Below are positions 1 through 7,792 of a stretch of DNA of 54,845 nucleotides, piece after piece. The translations under genes and the position numbers were made by a program. Under the pieces are notes generated by a model, which was given only the letters and a program-made list of their open reading frames with translations, had not been told where the DNA came from and searched no databases. Origin of the DNA: JBBDYQ01 sp035553855 (GTDB lineage: Bacteria > Actinomycetota > Thermoleophilia > Solirubrobacterales > Thermoleophilaceae); the NCBI GenBank assembly GCA_035553855.1, contig DATMJO010000056.1, forward strand, positions 1-54,845, given 5' to 3'. Each line of letters opens with the position of its first letter. The stretch's first letter is position 1.

Positions 1-2
1 AT

Positions 3-374
3 GCCGAGCAGCTTGCGTCCGCGCCGCGGCAGACCTCACCTCCGCCGTCGCCGCCGCGGCGCGGACGCAAGCTGCTCGGCATCCTCATCGGGCTCCTCGT
101 CGTGGCCGCGATCGTTGTGGGCATCTACGTCGGTACGCGCCAGTTCTGGTTCGTCGGCACCAACGACACTGGGCTCCTGACCCTCTACCGCGGCGTTCCC
201 TACGAGCTGCCGCTCGGGCTCGTCCTCTACTCGGAGGAGTACGTATCGAGCGTCCCCGCCCGGGCGATCCGTTCGCGCCGGCGCCGCGACCGGGTGCTCG
301 ACCACCAGCTCCGGTCCCGCGGCGACGCGGTCGACCTGATCCGCCAGTACGAGCGCGCGCGCGTCGCCTCCTAG
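3..374 (+). CDS. PP2C-family Ser/Thr phosphatase, C-terminal part only
   Basis: The frame is open from the left edge, so the catalytic PP2C domain is outside the window and about 123 residues remain. Seen: a Pro/Arg-rich juxtamembrane stretch (residues about 8-22), one hydrophobic helix (about 24-43), then a short external tail containing LYRGVPYELP and near the end LDHQLRSR. These tail motifs are typical of the C-terminus of actinobacterial PstP/Stp phosphatases, which reverse phosphorylation by PknA/PknB-type kinases. The stop lies one base before the GTG of the SEDS gene, and the phosphatase-ftsW-pbpA-pknB order is the classic actinobacterial one, which supports the call although no catalytic residue is visible. 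Confidence 0.8.
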   Translation, partial: AEQLASAPRQTSPPPSPPRRGRKLLGILIGLLVVAAIVVGIYVGTRQFWFVGTNDTGLLTLYRGVPYELPLGLVLYSEEYVSSVPARAIRSRRRRDRVLDHQLRSRGDAVDLIRQYERARVAS

Positions 375-375
375 C

Positions 376-1677
376 GTGTCGCCGAGAGCCCGCGAGCTTT
401 TCGGGCTGATTCCGGTCTCGCTCCTCGTCACGGGGGGCTTCACCGCGGTCCTGATCACGCGGACCGAGGACGTCAACAACGTCACGATCACCTACGGCGC
501 GATCTTCCTAGGCTGCTGTCTCGCCGCCCATCTGTTCATCCGCGCCCGGCTGCCCGACGCCGATCCCTACCTGTTCCCGCTGGCCGCTCTGCTGGCGGCG
601 TTCGGCCTAGTGATGATCTACCGGATCGACGAGGCCAAGGCGGGCGAGCAGGCGGTCGTCTTCGGCCTGGGCCTCGGGCTGCTGGTCGCGACCGTCCTGT
701 TCCTGCGCGACCATCGCCCGCTCGAGCGCTACCGCTACACGATCGCCCTGGCGGGCATCGCGCTGCTGCTCTCCCCGCGCCTGCCGGGCCTCGGGGAGCA
801 GGTGAACGGCGCCTACCTGGGAGTCAGCCTCGGGCCGATCAGCTTCCAGCCCGCCGAGTTCGGCAAGCTGGCGATCGTCATCTTCCTCGCGAGCTACCTC
901 GAGGAGACGCGCGAGGTGCTCGTCCGCGGCCGGCTGCCGCGGGTCAGCCTCAAGCACCTGGGGCCCCTGCTCGTCGTGTGGGGGGCGGCGATGTTCATGC
1001 TCGTCTTCATACGCGACCTCGGCTCGTCGCTGATGTTCTTCGGCGCGTTCCTCGCGCTCCTCTACGTCGCGACGGCCAGGGTCTCGCTCACGGTCGCCGG
1101 CTTCGGGATGTTCGCCGCCGGCGCCTGGTTCTTCGCGCGCACGGTCGGTCACGTGCAGGACCGGGTCGACGTCTGGCTCGATCCGTTCGACCCCGCCCGC
1201 GTCGATGCCGAGGGCTACCAGATCGCCCAGTCCCTCTTCGCGCAGGCCGACGGAGGGCTGTTCGGCCAGGGCTTCGGCCAGGCTCTGCTCGAGCTTCCGA
1301 GCGGCGCCTCGATCCTGCCGGCGGCGGAGACCGACCTGATCTACGCCATCGTCGTGAACGAGCTCGGCCTGTTCGGCGCGTGCGCGCTGATCCTGACCTA
1401 CCTCCTGTTCGCCGCGCGGGGGTTCAGGACGGCGACGCTGTCGAGCGACGGCTTCTCCAAGCTGCTCGCGACGGGCCTCACCGCGGTGTTCGCGCTCCAG
1501 GTGTTCGTGATCGTCGGCGGCGTCACGCGGGTGATCCCGCTCACCGGAGTCACGCTGCCGTTCATCTCCTTCGGCGGCAGCTCGCTGATCGCGAACTTCG
1601 TGCTGCTGGCGCTGCTTCTGATCCTCTCGGACCGTGCGCGCCGCGACCGCGGCCTGCTGAAGGGGGGAGTGGTCTGA
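376..1677 (+). CDS. FtsW/RodA/SpoVE (SEDS) peptidoglycan glycosyltransferase
   Basis: 433-residue polytopic membrane protein with about 10-12 hydrophobic segments. SEDS proteins polymerise lipid II into glycan strands together with a class B PBP. Family signatures: FQPAEFGKLA around residue 160 (usual form QPSEFAKLA), NELGLFGA around 325, and PFISFGGSS around 394-402. The GTG start at 376 is one base after the phosphatase stop. The 3' end overlaps the next gene by four bases (CTGA), implying translational coupling to its cognate transpeptidase. Position beside a PBP2-type gene and pknB matches the FtsW/RodA of the actinobacterial pknB operon; sequence alone does not decide division versus elongation. 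Confidence 0.93.
   Translation: MSPRARELFGLIPVSLLVTGGFTAVLITRTEDVNNVTITYGAIFLGCCLAAHLFIRARLPDADPYLFPLAALLAAFGLVMIYRIDEAKAGEQAVVFGLGLGLLVATVLFLRDHRPLERYRYTIALAGIALLLSPRLPGLGEQVNGAYLGVSLGPISFQPAEFGKLAIVIFLASYLEETREVLVRGRLPRVSLKHLGPLLVVWGAAMFMLVFIRDLGSSLMFFGAFLALLYVATARVSLTVAGFGMFAAGAWFFARTVGHVQDRVDVWLDPFDPARVDAEGYQIAQSLFAQADGGLFGQGFGQALLELPSGASILPAAETDLIYAIVVNELGLFGACALILTYLLFAARGFRTATLSSDGFSKLLATGLTAVFALQVFVIVGGVTRVIPLTGVTLPFISFGGSSLIANFVLLALLLILSDRARRDRGLLKGGVV
1661..1669 (+). promoter_or_regulatory. Shine-Dalgarno for the CTG-started pbpA
   Basis: The run AGGGGGGAG ends four bases before CTG at 1674, and the CTG overlaps the ftsW stop as CTGA. No ATG, GTG or TTG in the transpeptidase frame lies at a suitable distance. 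The motif therefore supports CTG as the initiator. Confidence 0.5.
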
Positions 1678-3119
1678 ACCGCCAGATCGGCCACCTGATG
1701 ATGCTCGTCGTCGTGCTGTTCGGGCTGCTGGTCGCCTTCACGTCGCGCTGGACGGTGTTCGAGGCCGACAGCCTCCGCGACAACAGCGCCAACCGCCGCC
1801 CGCTCCTCGAGGAGCAGCGGATCCCGCGCGGCCGCATCCTCGCCTCCGACGGCCGCACCGTCCTGGCCGAGAGCTTCGCGACCGGAAGCGGCTCACGCCG
1901 GGTCTTCACCCGCCGCTATCCGGAGGGGACGGTGTTCTCCCACCCGATCGGCTATTCGTTCATCGATCGCGGCCGGGCGGGCCTGGAGCGCTCCCGCAAC
2001 GACGCGCTCACCGGCGAGTCGAGCGAGTTCGCCACGATCCTCGACGAGATTACGAGCGCCGGCCGCGAGGGGGACGAAGTGCGCACGACGCTCGACCCCG
2101 GCGGCACGCGGGCGGCGATCCAGGCCCTCGGCGGCCGCAAGGGCGCGGTCGTCGCGCTCGAGCCCGACACGGGTCGCGTGCGGGTGATGGTGAGCCTGCC
2201 GCAGTTCGACCCGAACCAGGTTCCCGAGGGTTTCGCGCGGCTCGTCCGCGACAGCGACGCCCCGCTGCTCAACCGGGCCACGCAGTCCACCTATCCCCCC
2301 GGCTCGACCATGAAGGTCGTGACCGCCGTCGCGGCGATCGACAGCGGCCGCTACACCCCGGACTCGGTCGTGAGCGGCAAGTCGCCGAAGGACATCAGCG
2401 GGGTGCCGCTGTCCAACTGCTGCGGAGAGGGCACCGGGAACTTCGGCCCGCTGACGCTCACCCAGGCGCTCACGAACTCGGTCAACACGGTGTGGGCCGA
2501 GGTGGCTGAGAAACTCGGGCGCGACACGATGGTCCGCTACATGAAGCGCTTCGGCTTCTACGAGGATCCGCCGCTCGACTACCCCGATGCCCAACTCGCG
2601 CCGAGCGGCGTGTTCAACCGGGAGGGCGACCTGGTGGACGACGGCTTCGACGTCGGCCGCGTGGCGATCGGCCAGGGCGGCGCCGAGGGGCAGATGCGCG
2701 CGACCCCGCTGCAGATGGCCATGGTGGCGGGCGCGGTGGCCAACCGCGGCAAGCTGATGAAGCCGCGCCTCACCGAGCGGATCGTGCGCCAGGACGGCCG
2801 GATCCGCGAGCGCGTGGAGCCCGAGGAGGCGTCCGAGGTCATGAAGGCCGAGACCGCCGACCGGATCAAGGCGATGATGGCCGGCGTGGTCTCGCAGGGG
2901 ACCGCGACCGCGGCCCAGCTTCCGGGCGGCGTGGCCGGGAAGACGGGAACGGCAGAGGTCGAGGCCGGCGAGAACAACCAGGTCTGGTTCATAGCCTTGG
3001 CGCCGCTCGAGCGGCCGCGCTACGCGATCGCCGTCACGGTGGAGCGGTCGCAGGGCCAGGGCGGTAGCGTGGCTGCCCCGATCGCCAAGCAGGTGCTCCA
3101 GTCGCTTTTGAGGGGATAG
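1674..3119 (+). CDS. pbpA: Penicillin-binding protein 2 (class B transpeptidase), predicted CTG start
   Basis: About 481 residues. N-terminal membrane anchor (about residues 8-22), PBP dimerisation region with IPRGRILASDG near residue 50, then a penicillin-binding transpeptidase domain. Catalytic motifs are complete: SxxK as S211-T-M-K214, SxN as S269-V-N271 and KTG at 423-425. It cross-links peptidoglycan outside the membrane and pairs with the SEDS protein encoded just upstream. Start choice: homologues begin MNRQI; here the same peptide reads LNRQI, with CTG at 1674 overlapping the upstream TGA and preceded by a purine-rich ribosome site. The next canonical codon, ATG at 1698, would remove eight residues including this conserved N-terminus. 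The gene ends six bases before the kinase gene. Confidence 0.93.
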   Translation: MNRQIGHLMMLVVVLFGLLVAFTSRWTVFEADSLRDNSANRRPLLEEQRIPRGRILASDGRTVLAESFATGSGSRRVFTRRYPEGTVFSHPIGYSFIDRGRAGLERSRNDALTGESSEFATILDEITSAGREGDEVRTTLDPGGTRAAIQALGGRKGAVVALEPDTGRVRVMVSLPQFDPNQVPEGFARLVRDSDAPLLNRATQSTYPPGSTMKVVTAVAAIDSGRYTPDSVVSGKSPKDISGVPLSNCCGEGTGNFGPLTLTQALTNSVNTVWAEVAEKLGRDTMVRYMKRFGFYEDPPLDYPDAQLAPSGVFNREGDLVDDGFDVGRVAIGQGGAEGQMRATPLQMAMVAGAVANRGKLMKPRLTERIVRQDGRIRERVEPEEASEVMKAETADRIKAMMAGVVSQGTATAAQLPGGVAGKTGTAEVEAGENNQVWFIALAPLERPRYAIAVTVERSQGQGGSVAAPIAKQVLQSLLRG

Positions 3120-3124
3120 GGGGC

Positions 3125-4996
3125 ATGGCAGAGGTCGCTGAGAACACCGTCGTCGATGGGCGCTACCGGATCCTCAACAGGATCGGGTCCGGTGGCATGG
3201 CCGACGTCTACTGCGCCGAGGACACCCATCTCGGCCGCCAGGTGGCGCTGAAGGTGCTCTACCAGCGCTTCGCCCAGGACCAGGAGTTCGTCGAGCGCTT
3301 CCGGCGCGAGGCCTCCTCGGCCGCGGGGCTGCAGCACCCGAACGTGGTCAACGTCTTCGACCGCGGCGAGCACGACGGCACGTATTACATCGCCATGGAG
3401 CACCTGCGCGGCCCGACTCTGAAGCAGGTGATCATCCGCGAGGGGCCGCTCGACGAGCTGCGCGCGATCGACATCACGGTGCAGATCCTGCGGGCCGCCG
3501 GCTTCGCCCACCGGCGGGGGGTCATCCACCGCGACTTCAAGCCTCACAACGTCATCGTCTCGGAGGAGGGCGAGGCGAAGGTGACCGATTTCGGGATCGC
3601 GCGGGCCGGGGCGTCGGAGATCACGGAGACCGGCTCGATCATGGGCACCGCCCAGTACCTCTCGCCCGAGCAGGCCCAGGGGCAGGGCGTCACTGCGCAG
3701 TCGGACCTCTACTCGATCGCGGTGATCCTCTACGAGATGCTCGCGGGGACCGTTCCGTTCGAGGGCGACAGCGCGGTCGCCGTGGCGCTTCGCCACCTGA
3801 ACGACCCGCCGCCCCACATCTCCGCGGGCCGGCCCGGGATCCACCCGTCGCTCGAGGCGGTCGTGATGCGCGCGCTCGCCAAGGACCCGGTGCACCGCTT
3901 CGCCGACGCGGACGAGTTCATCGAGGCGCTCGCGGACGTGCGCGCCCGCGTCGCCGAGGGGAACCGGGACGCCACGCCCGAGGACACGATGGTCTACCCG
4001 CCGCTGCCCTACGCCGAGGAGACCCGCGTCTCCGCTCCCGTGCCCGTCGAGCCCGGCAGGCGCTGGCCGGCGGCGTCGATGGTGCTCCTGACACTGCTGG
4101 CTCTCGTCGCGCTCGCCGTGTTCGCGGTGACGCGCCCCGAAGAGATCGCCGTCCCCGACGTCGTGGGCGAGCCGCTGCTCCAGGCCACGGCCACGCTCGA
4201 GCAGGCTGGCTTCGAGGTGGAGGAGCGCCGCGTGCGCGACGTCGCCCCCGAGGACGAGGTGATCCGCCAGGATCCGACGGGCGCAGACAAGGCCGACGAG
4301 GGTTCCACGGTGACGCTGTTCGTGTCCGCCGGGCCCGGCCAGGTGAGGATTCCGTCGATCGAGGGCCTGCCGGAGCGCCGCGCCGTCCGCGAGTTGAACA
4401 CCGCAGGCTTCAAGGTGACCGTCGACGAGGAGGCGAGCGACCGCTTCGACGAGGACGTCGCGATCCGGACGGTCCCGCGGGAGGGCGAGCTCGCCGAGCG
4501 CGGGTCGCGCATCCGCCTGTTCGTCTCGTCGGGTCCCGAGCGGGTCGAGGTCCCCGACGTGCGCGGGCTCTCCCGCCAGTCGGCCGAATCGCGGATCGAG
4601 GCGACGGGCCTCCTGGCGGTGATCGACGAGCGCGATTCTGACGCCGAGGAGGACACGGTCATCGAGCAGAGTCCGGCGCCGGCCACGGAGGTCGACGAGG
4701 GCTCGCGCGTGACGATCACGATCTCGACCGGGCCCGAGCAGGTGGAGGTCCCGAGCGTGGTCGGCCAGACCGCCGGGGACGCCCGTGCCGCGCTGCGGCG
4801 CGCGGGCTTCAGGGTCGAGACGCGCGAGCGGACCGTCGAGTCGAGCGCCGACGACGGGATCGTCGTGGACCAGCGCCCGTCGAGCGGCTCGACCCTCACG
4901 AAGGGACGCACGGTCGTCGTGATCGTCGGCCGCTTCGAGGAGCCGCCCGAGCCGGAGCCGGAGCCGCCGGCGACACCGGACGCCGGGACCGGCTGA
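3125..4996 (+). CDS. pknB: PASTA-domain Ser/Thr protein kinase (PknB type)
   Basis: 623 residues. Cytoplasmic Hanks-type kinase domain (about 12-270) with glycine loop GSGGMADVY, ATP-anchoring K43, catalytic HRD at 135-137 and DFG with D155. The catalytic loop reads HRDFKPHN, with Phe where Val or Leu is usual. One transmembrane helix at about 315-335 is followed by four tandem PASTA domains starting near 338, 406, 474 and 539, then a Pro/Glu-rich tail. PASTA domains sense muropeptides or lipid II, so the kinase probably couples cell-wall state to division and synthesis. ATG start five bases after the pbpA stop; its TGA overlaps the ddl start by one base (TGATG). Confidence 0.96.
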   Translation: MAEVAENTVVDGRYRILNRIGSGGMADVYCAEDTHLGRQVALKVLYQRFAQDQEFVERFRREASSAAGLQHPNVVNVFDRGEHDGTYYIAMEHLRGPTLKQVIIREGPLDELRAIDITVQILRAAGFAHRRGVIHRDFKPHNVIVSEEGEAKVTDFGIARAGASEITETGSIMGTAQYLSPEQAQGQGVTAQSDLYSIAVILYEMLAGTVPFEGDSAVAVALRHLNDPPPHISAGRPGIHPSLEAVVMRALAKDPVHRFADADEFIEALADVRARVAEGNRDATPEDTMVYPPLPYAEETRVSAPVPVEPGRRWPAASMVLLTLLALVALAVFAVTRPEEIAVPDVVGEPLLQATATLEQAGFEVEERRVRDVAPEDEVIRQDPTGADKADEGSTVTLFVSAGPGQVRIPSIEGLPERRAVRELNTAGFKVTVDEEASDRFDEDVAIRTVPREGELAERGSRIRLFVSSGPERVEVPDVRGLSRQSAESRIEATGLLAVIDERDSDAEEDTVIEQSPAPATEVDEGSRVTITISTGPEQVEVPSVVGQTAGDARAALRRAGFRVETRERTVESSADDGIVVDQRPSSGSTLTKGRTVVVIVGRFEEPPEPEPEPPATPDAGTG

Positions 4997-5961
4997 TGCG
5001 GGTAGCGGTCCTCGCCGGCGGCCGGTCGAGCGAGCACGAGGTGTCGATCGCGTCGGGCGAGGCCATCTGCGAGGGCCTCCGCGCCGCGGGTCACGAGCCG
5101 CTGCTCGTCCTCGTCGGGCGCGACGGGCGCTGGAGCGCCGCCGGCGAGCCCGTCGCCGTCGAGCCCTCGGGCGGCCTGCTCGGCGCCGACGCCGTGTTTC
5201 CCGCGTTGCACGGGCCCTTCGGCGAGGACGGCACCGTGCAGGGGCTTCTGGAGGTGGCGGACGTCCCCTATGTCGGAGCGGGCGTGCTGGCGTCGGCGGT
5301 GTGCATGGACAAGGTGCTCTTCAAGGACCTCATGGCCGCAGCCGGCGTCCCGCAGGTCGCCTACGCCGCGCTGCGCACGGACGCCGAACCCGCGGGCCTC
5401 GGCGAGCTCGAACTGCCTGTGTTCGTGAAGCCGGCCAGGCTCGGATCGTCCGTCGGGATCTCCAAGGTCGAGGACGCATCCGGCCTGCCGGCGGCATTGG
5501 AGGCCGCGTTCGCGCACGACGACCTCGTCATCGTCGAGGCGATGTCCCGAGGCATCGAGGTCGAGTGCTCCGTGCTCGGGAACGGCGATCCCGTCGCATC
5601 GGAGCCGGGCGAGATCGCGATCGAGGCGGATTGGTACGACTACGAGGCGAAGTACACCCCGGGCGGAATGGAGCTCGTGATCCCGGCGCGCATCCCCGCC
5701 GAGGCTCGCGTTCGCGTTCAAGAGCTGGCCGTGGAGGTCTTCGAGCTCGTGGGTTGCTCGGGGCTCGCACGGGTCGACTTCTTCGTGGAGGTGGGCGGGG
5801 AGGTGCTCGTGAACGAGCTGAACACGATGCCGGGCTTCACCGCCACGAGCGTCTACGCGAAGCTCTTCGAGGCGTCCGGAACGCCCTATGCCGAGCTCGT
5901 GGACCGGCTCGTGGACCTCGCGATCGAGCGGCACGCGAGCGAGCGGCGTCAGCGCCACTGA
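4996..5961 (+). CDS. ddl: D-alanine--D-alanine ligase
   Basis: 321 residues, the normal length. ATP-grasp ligase that joins two D-Ala for the pentapeptide of lipid II. Seen: N-terminal GGRSSEHEVS, HGPFGEDGTVQG at about 72-83, the ATP-binding KPARLGSSVGISKV, the glutamate-rich EVECSVLG, and the metal/phosphate site NELNTMPGFT near the C-terminus. The ATG overlaps the kinase stop by one base, so it is in the same transcript. In mycobacteria and streptomycetes ddl is usually elsewhere; here it sits directly under the PASTA kinase, tying precursor supply to the wall-sensing operon. Confidence 0.95.
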   Translation: MRVAVLAGGRSSEHEVSIASGEAICEGLRAAGHEPLLVLVGRDGRWSAAGEPVAVEPSGGLLGADAVFPALHGPFGEDGTVQGLLEVADVPYVGAGVLASAVCMDKVLFKDLMAAAGVPQVAYAALRTDAEPAGLGELELPVFVKPARLGSSVGISKVEDASGLPAALEAAFAHDDLVIVEAMSRGIEVECSVLGNGDPVASEPGEIAIEADWYDYEAKYTPGGMELVIPARIPAEARVRVQELAVEVFELVGCSGLARVDFFVEVGGEVLVNELNTMPGFTATSVYAKLFEASGTPYAELVDRLVDLAIERHASERRQRH

Positions 5962-5982
5962 CCTTCGCGCGTTCTGTTCCCG

Positions 5983-6240
5983 ATGGGACGACGGATCGCT
6001 CTCGTGATGCTCCTCGCGCTCGCGCTCGCTGCGCCCGCGGAGGCGCGCTCCTGCCGGAGCGTCTCCGGGTACACGGTGACCGCCACCGGAGTGTCGTGCA
6101 AGTACGCGCGCTCGGCGACGCGCGACTGGATCAGGACGGGGCGCTCACCGCGCGGCTGGCGCTGCGTGCGCAGGCGCGGCCAGTCGCTCTCCTGCGCCCG
6201 CGGGACGAGCCGCGCGTTCGGCGCGTACCGGCGCCGCTGA
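5983..6240 (+). CDS. Small secreted four-cysteine protein of unknown function
   Basis: 85 residues, not recognised as a named family. Seen: positive N-terminus plus hydrophobic core (residues 1-17) with an APAEA-R processing site near 21, giving a mature peptide of about 64 residues. It has four cysteines at 24, 39, 61 and 71, which could form two disulphides, two conserved-looking Trp, and many Arg (basic). It starts 21 bases after ddl, so it may be the last gene of that operon. The stop is part of a perfect palindrome shared with the stop of the convergent kinase gene. I infer an exported, disulphide-stabilised basic peptide; no function is assigned. Confidence 0.6.
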   Translation: MGRRIALVMLLALALAAPAEARSCRSVSGYTVTATGVSCKYARSATRDWIRTGRSPRGWRCVRRRGQSLSCARGTSRAFGAYRRR

Positions 6241-6246
6241 TCAGCG
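6235..6246. terminator. Palindrome holding both convergent stop codons
   Basis: cgctgatcagcg is a perfect 12-base palindrome; the left TGA ends the small secreted gene and the right TCA ends the minus-strand kinase. It could act as a minimal bidirectional terminator stem, but there is no T-tract, so the role is uncertain. Confidence 0.3.
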
Positions 6247-7731
6247 CAACAGGCTCAGCTCGGAGATCCCCGCCTGTCCCTCACCCGGGAGCTGCGTGAT
6301 CCAGATCAGGTAGTGCGTGTAGCTCTCGCCGGCGGTGTCGAGCGGGATCTGGTCGGTCTCGCCGACAGGCGCGGGACCTCCGACCTTCGTCCAGCCCTCG
6401 AGCGCCTCGGGCACGCCGTTCGCCGCGTAGACCTCGCCGGTCCACCCCGGAATCGAGTTCACGAGGTCGAGCCGCCGCGCCGCCACGGCGGCGCGAGCGC
6501 GCACGTAGATGCCGACGCCCTTCTTGTCCGGCGGGAACCCGCCGCCGCGGCTGTAGTCCTCGGTGTCCCAGACCGTGCCGCGGTTCCCGTCGATCACGCT
6601 CGCCACCGAGCGGCCGTGTTCCTCGCCGTCGCCGCCGCTCGACGGCGGGTCGTAGTCGCCGGCTCCGCGGGAGTCGAGCGGCACGGCCACGAACCCGGCG
6701 CTCTTGCGGGGGGTGGCGCCGCCCGTGGTCCCCTGCTCGGTGCGGTTCACGAGCGCCACGCCGGTGCCGATCGCCGCCGCGAGGGCGAGCAGCGAGATCA
6801 CGAGCACCCGCCGCGGGCGCCGCAGCCGCAGGGGCACGAAGTCGGCCGTGTCGCCCTTCAGCGCGCGGAGGACGGTGGTGGCCTCGCCGGTCGAGTGGCC
6901 GCTGCGGGCCGCCTCGATCGCGAGCGCCTGCTCGAGGTCGTGGACCAGTTCGTGCATGGAGGCGTGCCGGTTGGCGGTCTCCTTCGCCGTGGACTGCTCC
7001 ACGACCGACGCGAGCGCGGCCGAGATGTCGGGGCGGCGTTCCTGGACGTCGGGCAGGGGCTCCTTCACGTGCTTCATGGCGACGGCCACCTGGGTCTCGG
7101 CCTTGAAGGGCACTTCGCCCACGAGCATCTCGTACAGGCAGATGCCCAGCGAGTAGACATCGGACTGCTCGGTGACGGCCTCGCCGAGTGCCTGCTCGGG
7201 CGAGACGTAGTCGGTCGTTCCGAGCACCCGCCCCGCCGCCGTGAGCCCCTCGCCGTCGAGGTTCCGCGCGATCCCGAAGTCGGTCACCTTCGCGCGTCCC
7301 TCGCCGTCGATCAGCACGTTCTGCGGCTTCACGTCGCGATGGACGATCCGCTCGTCGTGGGCGGCCTGTAGCGCGCGACCGATCTCGATCGCGTACGCGA
7401 CGGCGTCCTGGACCGGCAGCGGCCCCTCGCGGCGGATCCGCTCCTTCAGGGTCTCCCCGTCGACGTGCTCGAACACGATGTAGGGATGGCCGTCGTCCTC
7501 GCCCGCGTCGATCACCGTCACGACGTGCGGGTGGGCGAGCCGCGCGGCCGCGCGGGCCTCCCTGCGGAAGCGCTCGAGCTGGTCGGCGTCCTCCGAGATA
7601 TCGGCGTGGAGGATCTTGATCGCCACTGAGCGCTCCAGCGTCTCGTCGAAGGCGCGATAAACCGTCGACATGCCGCCGGTGCCGATGCGCTCCTCGAGCC
7701 TGAAGCGGCCGCTGATGAGGGTCCCGATCAC
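6241..7731 (-). CDS. Ser/Thr protein kinase with membrane anchor and discoidin-like external domain
   Basis: 496 residues, GTG start at 7731. Kinase domain about 8-270 with GTGGMSTVY, K39, HRDVKPQN (131-138) and DFG with D151, all canonical. A transmembrane helix follows at about 309-330. The remaining 160 or so residues are outside the membrane and are not PASTA: the pattern VASVIDGNRGTVWDTE, then a YVRARAAVAARRLDLV strand and a closing HYLIWITQ strand, resembles F5/8-type (discoidin/galactose-binding-like) modules often fused to bacterial kinases. This suggests sensing of a carbohydrate or wall ligand. It is the last gene of the minus-strand run that includes uppP and purM. Confidence 0.88.
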   Translation of the reverse strand: MIGTLISGRFRLEERIGTGGMSTVYRAFDETLERSVAIKILHADISEDADQLERFRREARAAARLAHPHVVTVIDAGEDDGHPYIVFEHVDGETLKERIRREGPLPVQDAVAYAIEIGRALQAAHDERIVHRDVKPQNVLIDGEGRAKVTDFGIARNLDGEGLTAAGRVLGTTDYVSPEQALGEAVTEQSDVYSLGICLYEMLVGEVPFKAETQVAVAMKHVKEPLPDVQERRPDISAALASVVEQSTAKETANRHASMHELVHDLEQALAIEAARSGHSTGEATTVLRALKGDTADFVPLRLRRPRRVLVISLLALAAAIGTGVALVNRTEQGTTGGATPRKSAGFVAVPLDSRGAGDYDPPSSGGDGEEHGRSVASVIDGNRGTVWDTEDYSRGGGFPPDKKGVGIYVRARAAVAARRLDLVNSIPGWTGEVYAANGVPEALEGWTKVGGPAPVGETDQIPLDTAGESYTHYLIWITQLPGEGQAGISELSLLR

Positions 7732-7792
7732 CGTGGGCCTATTTTGATCGAGATGGTGGCCGTCAGCGCGTGGGCGGCCGCGGCCGCCACGG

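Noticed and set aside
1..75. Inverted copies of gccgagcagcttgcgtccgcg at 1-23 and gcggacgcaagctgctcggc near 60-80
   Set aside because: The opposite-oriented match at the very contig end looks like an assembly or end-folding artefact rather than a biological inverted repeat, though the first residues of the partial phosphatase should be treated with caution.
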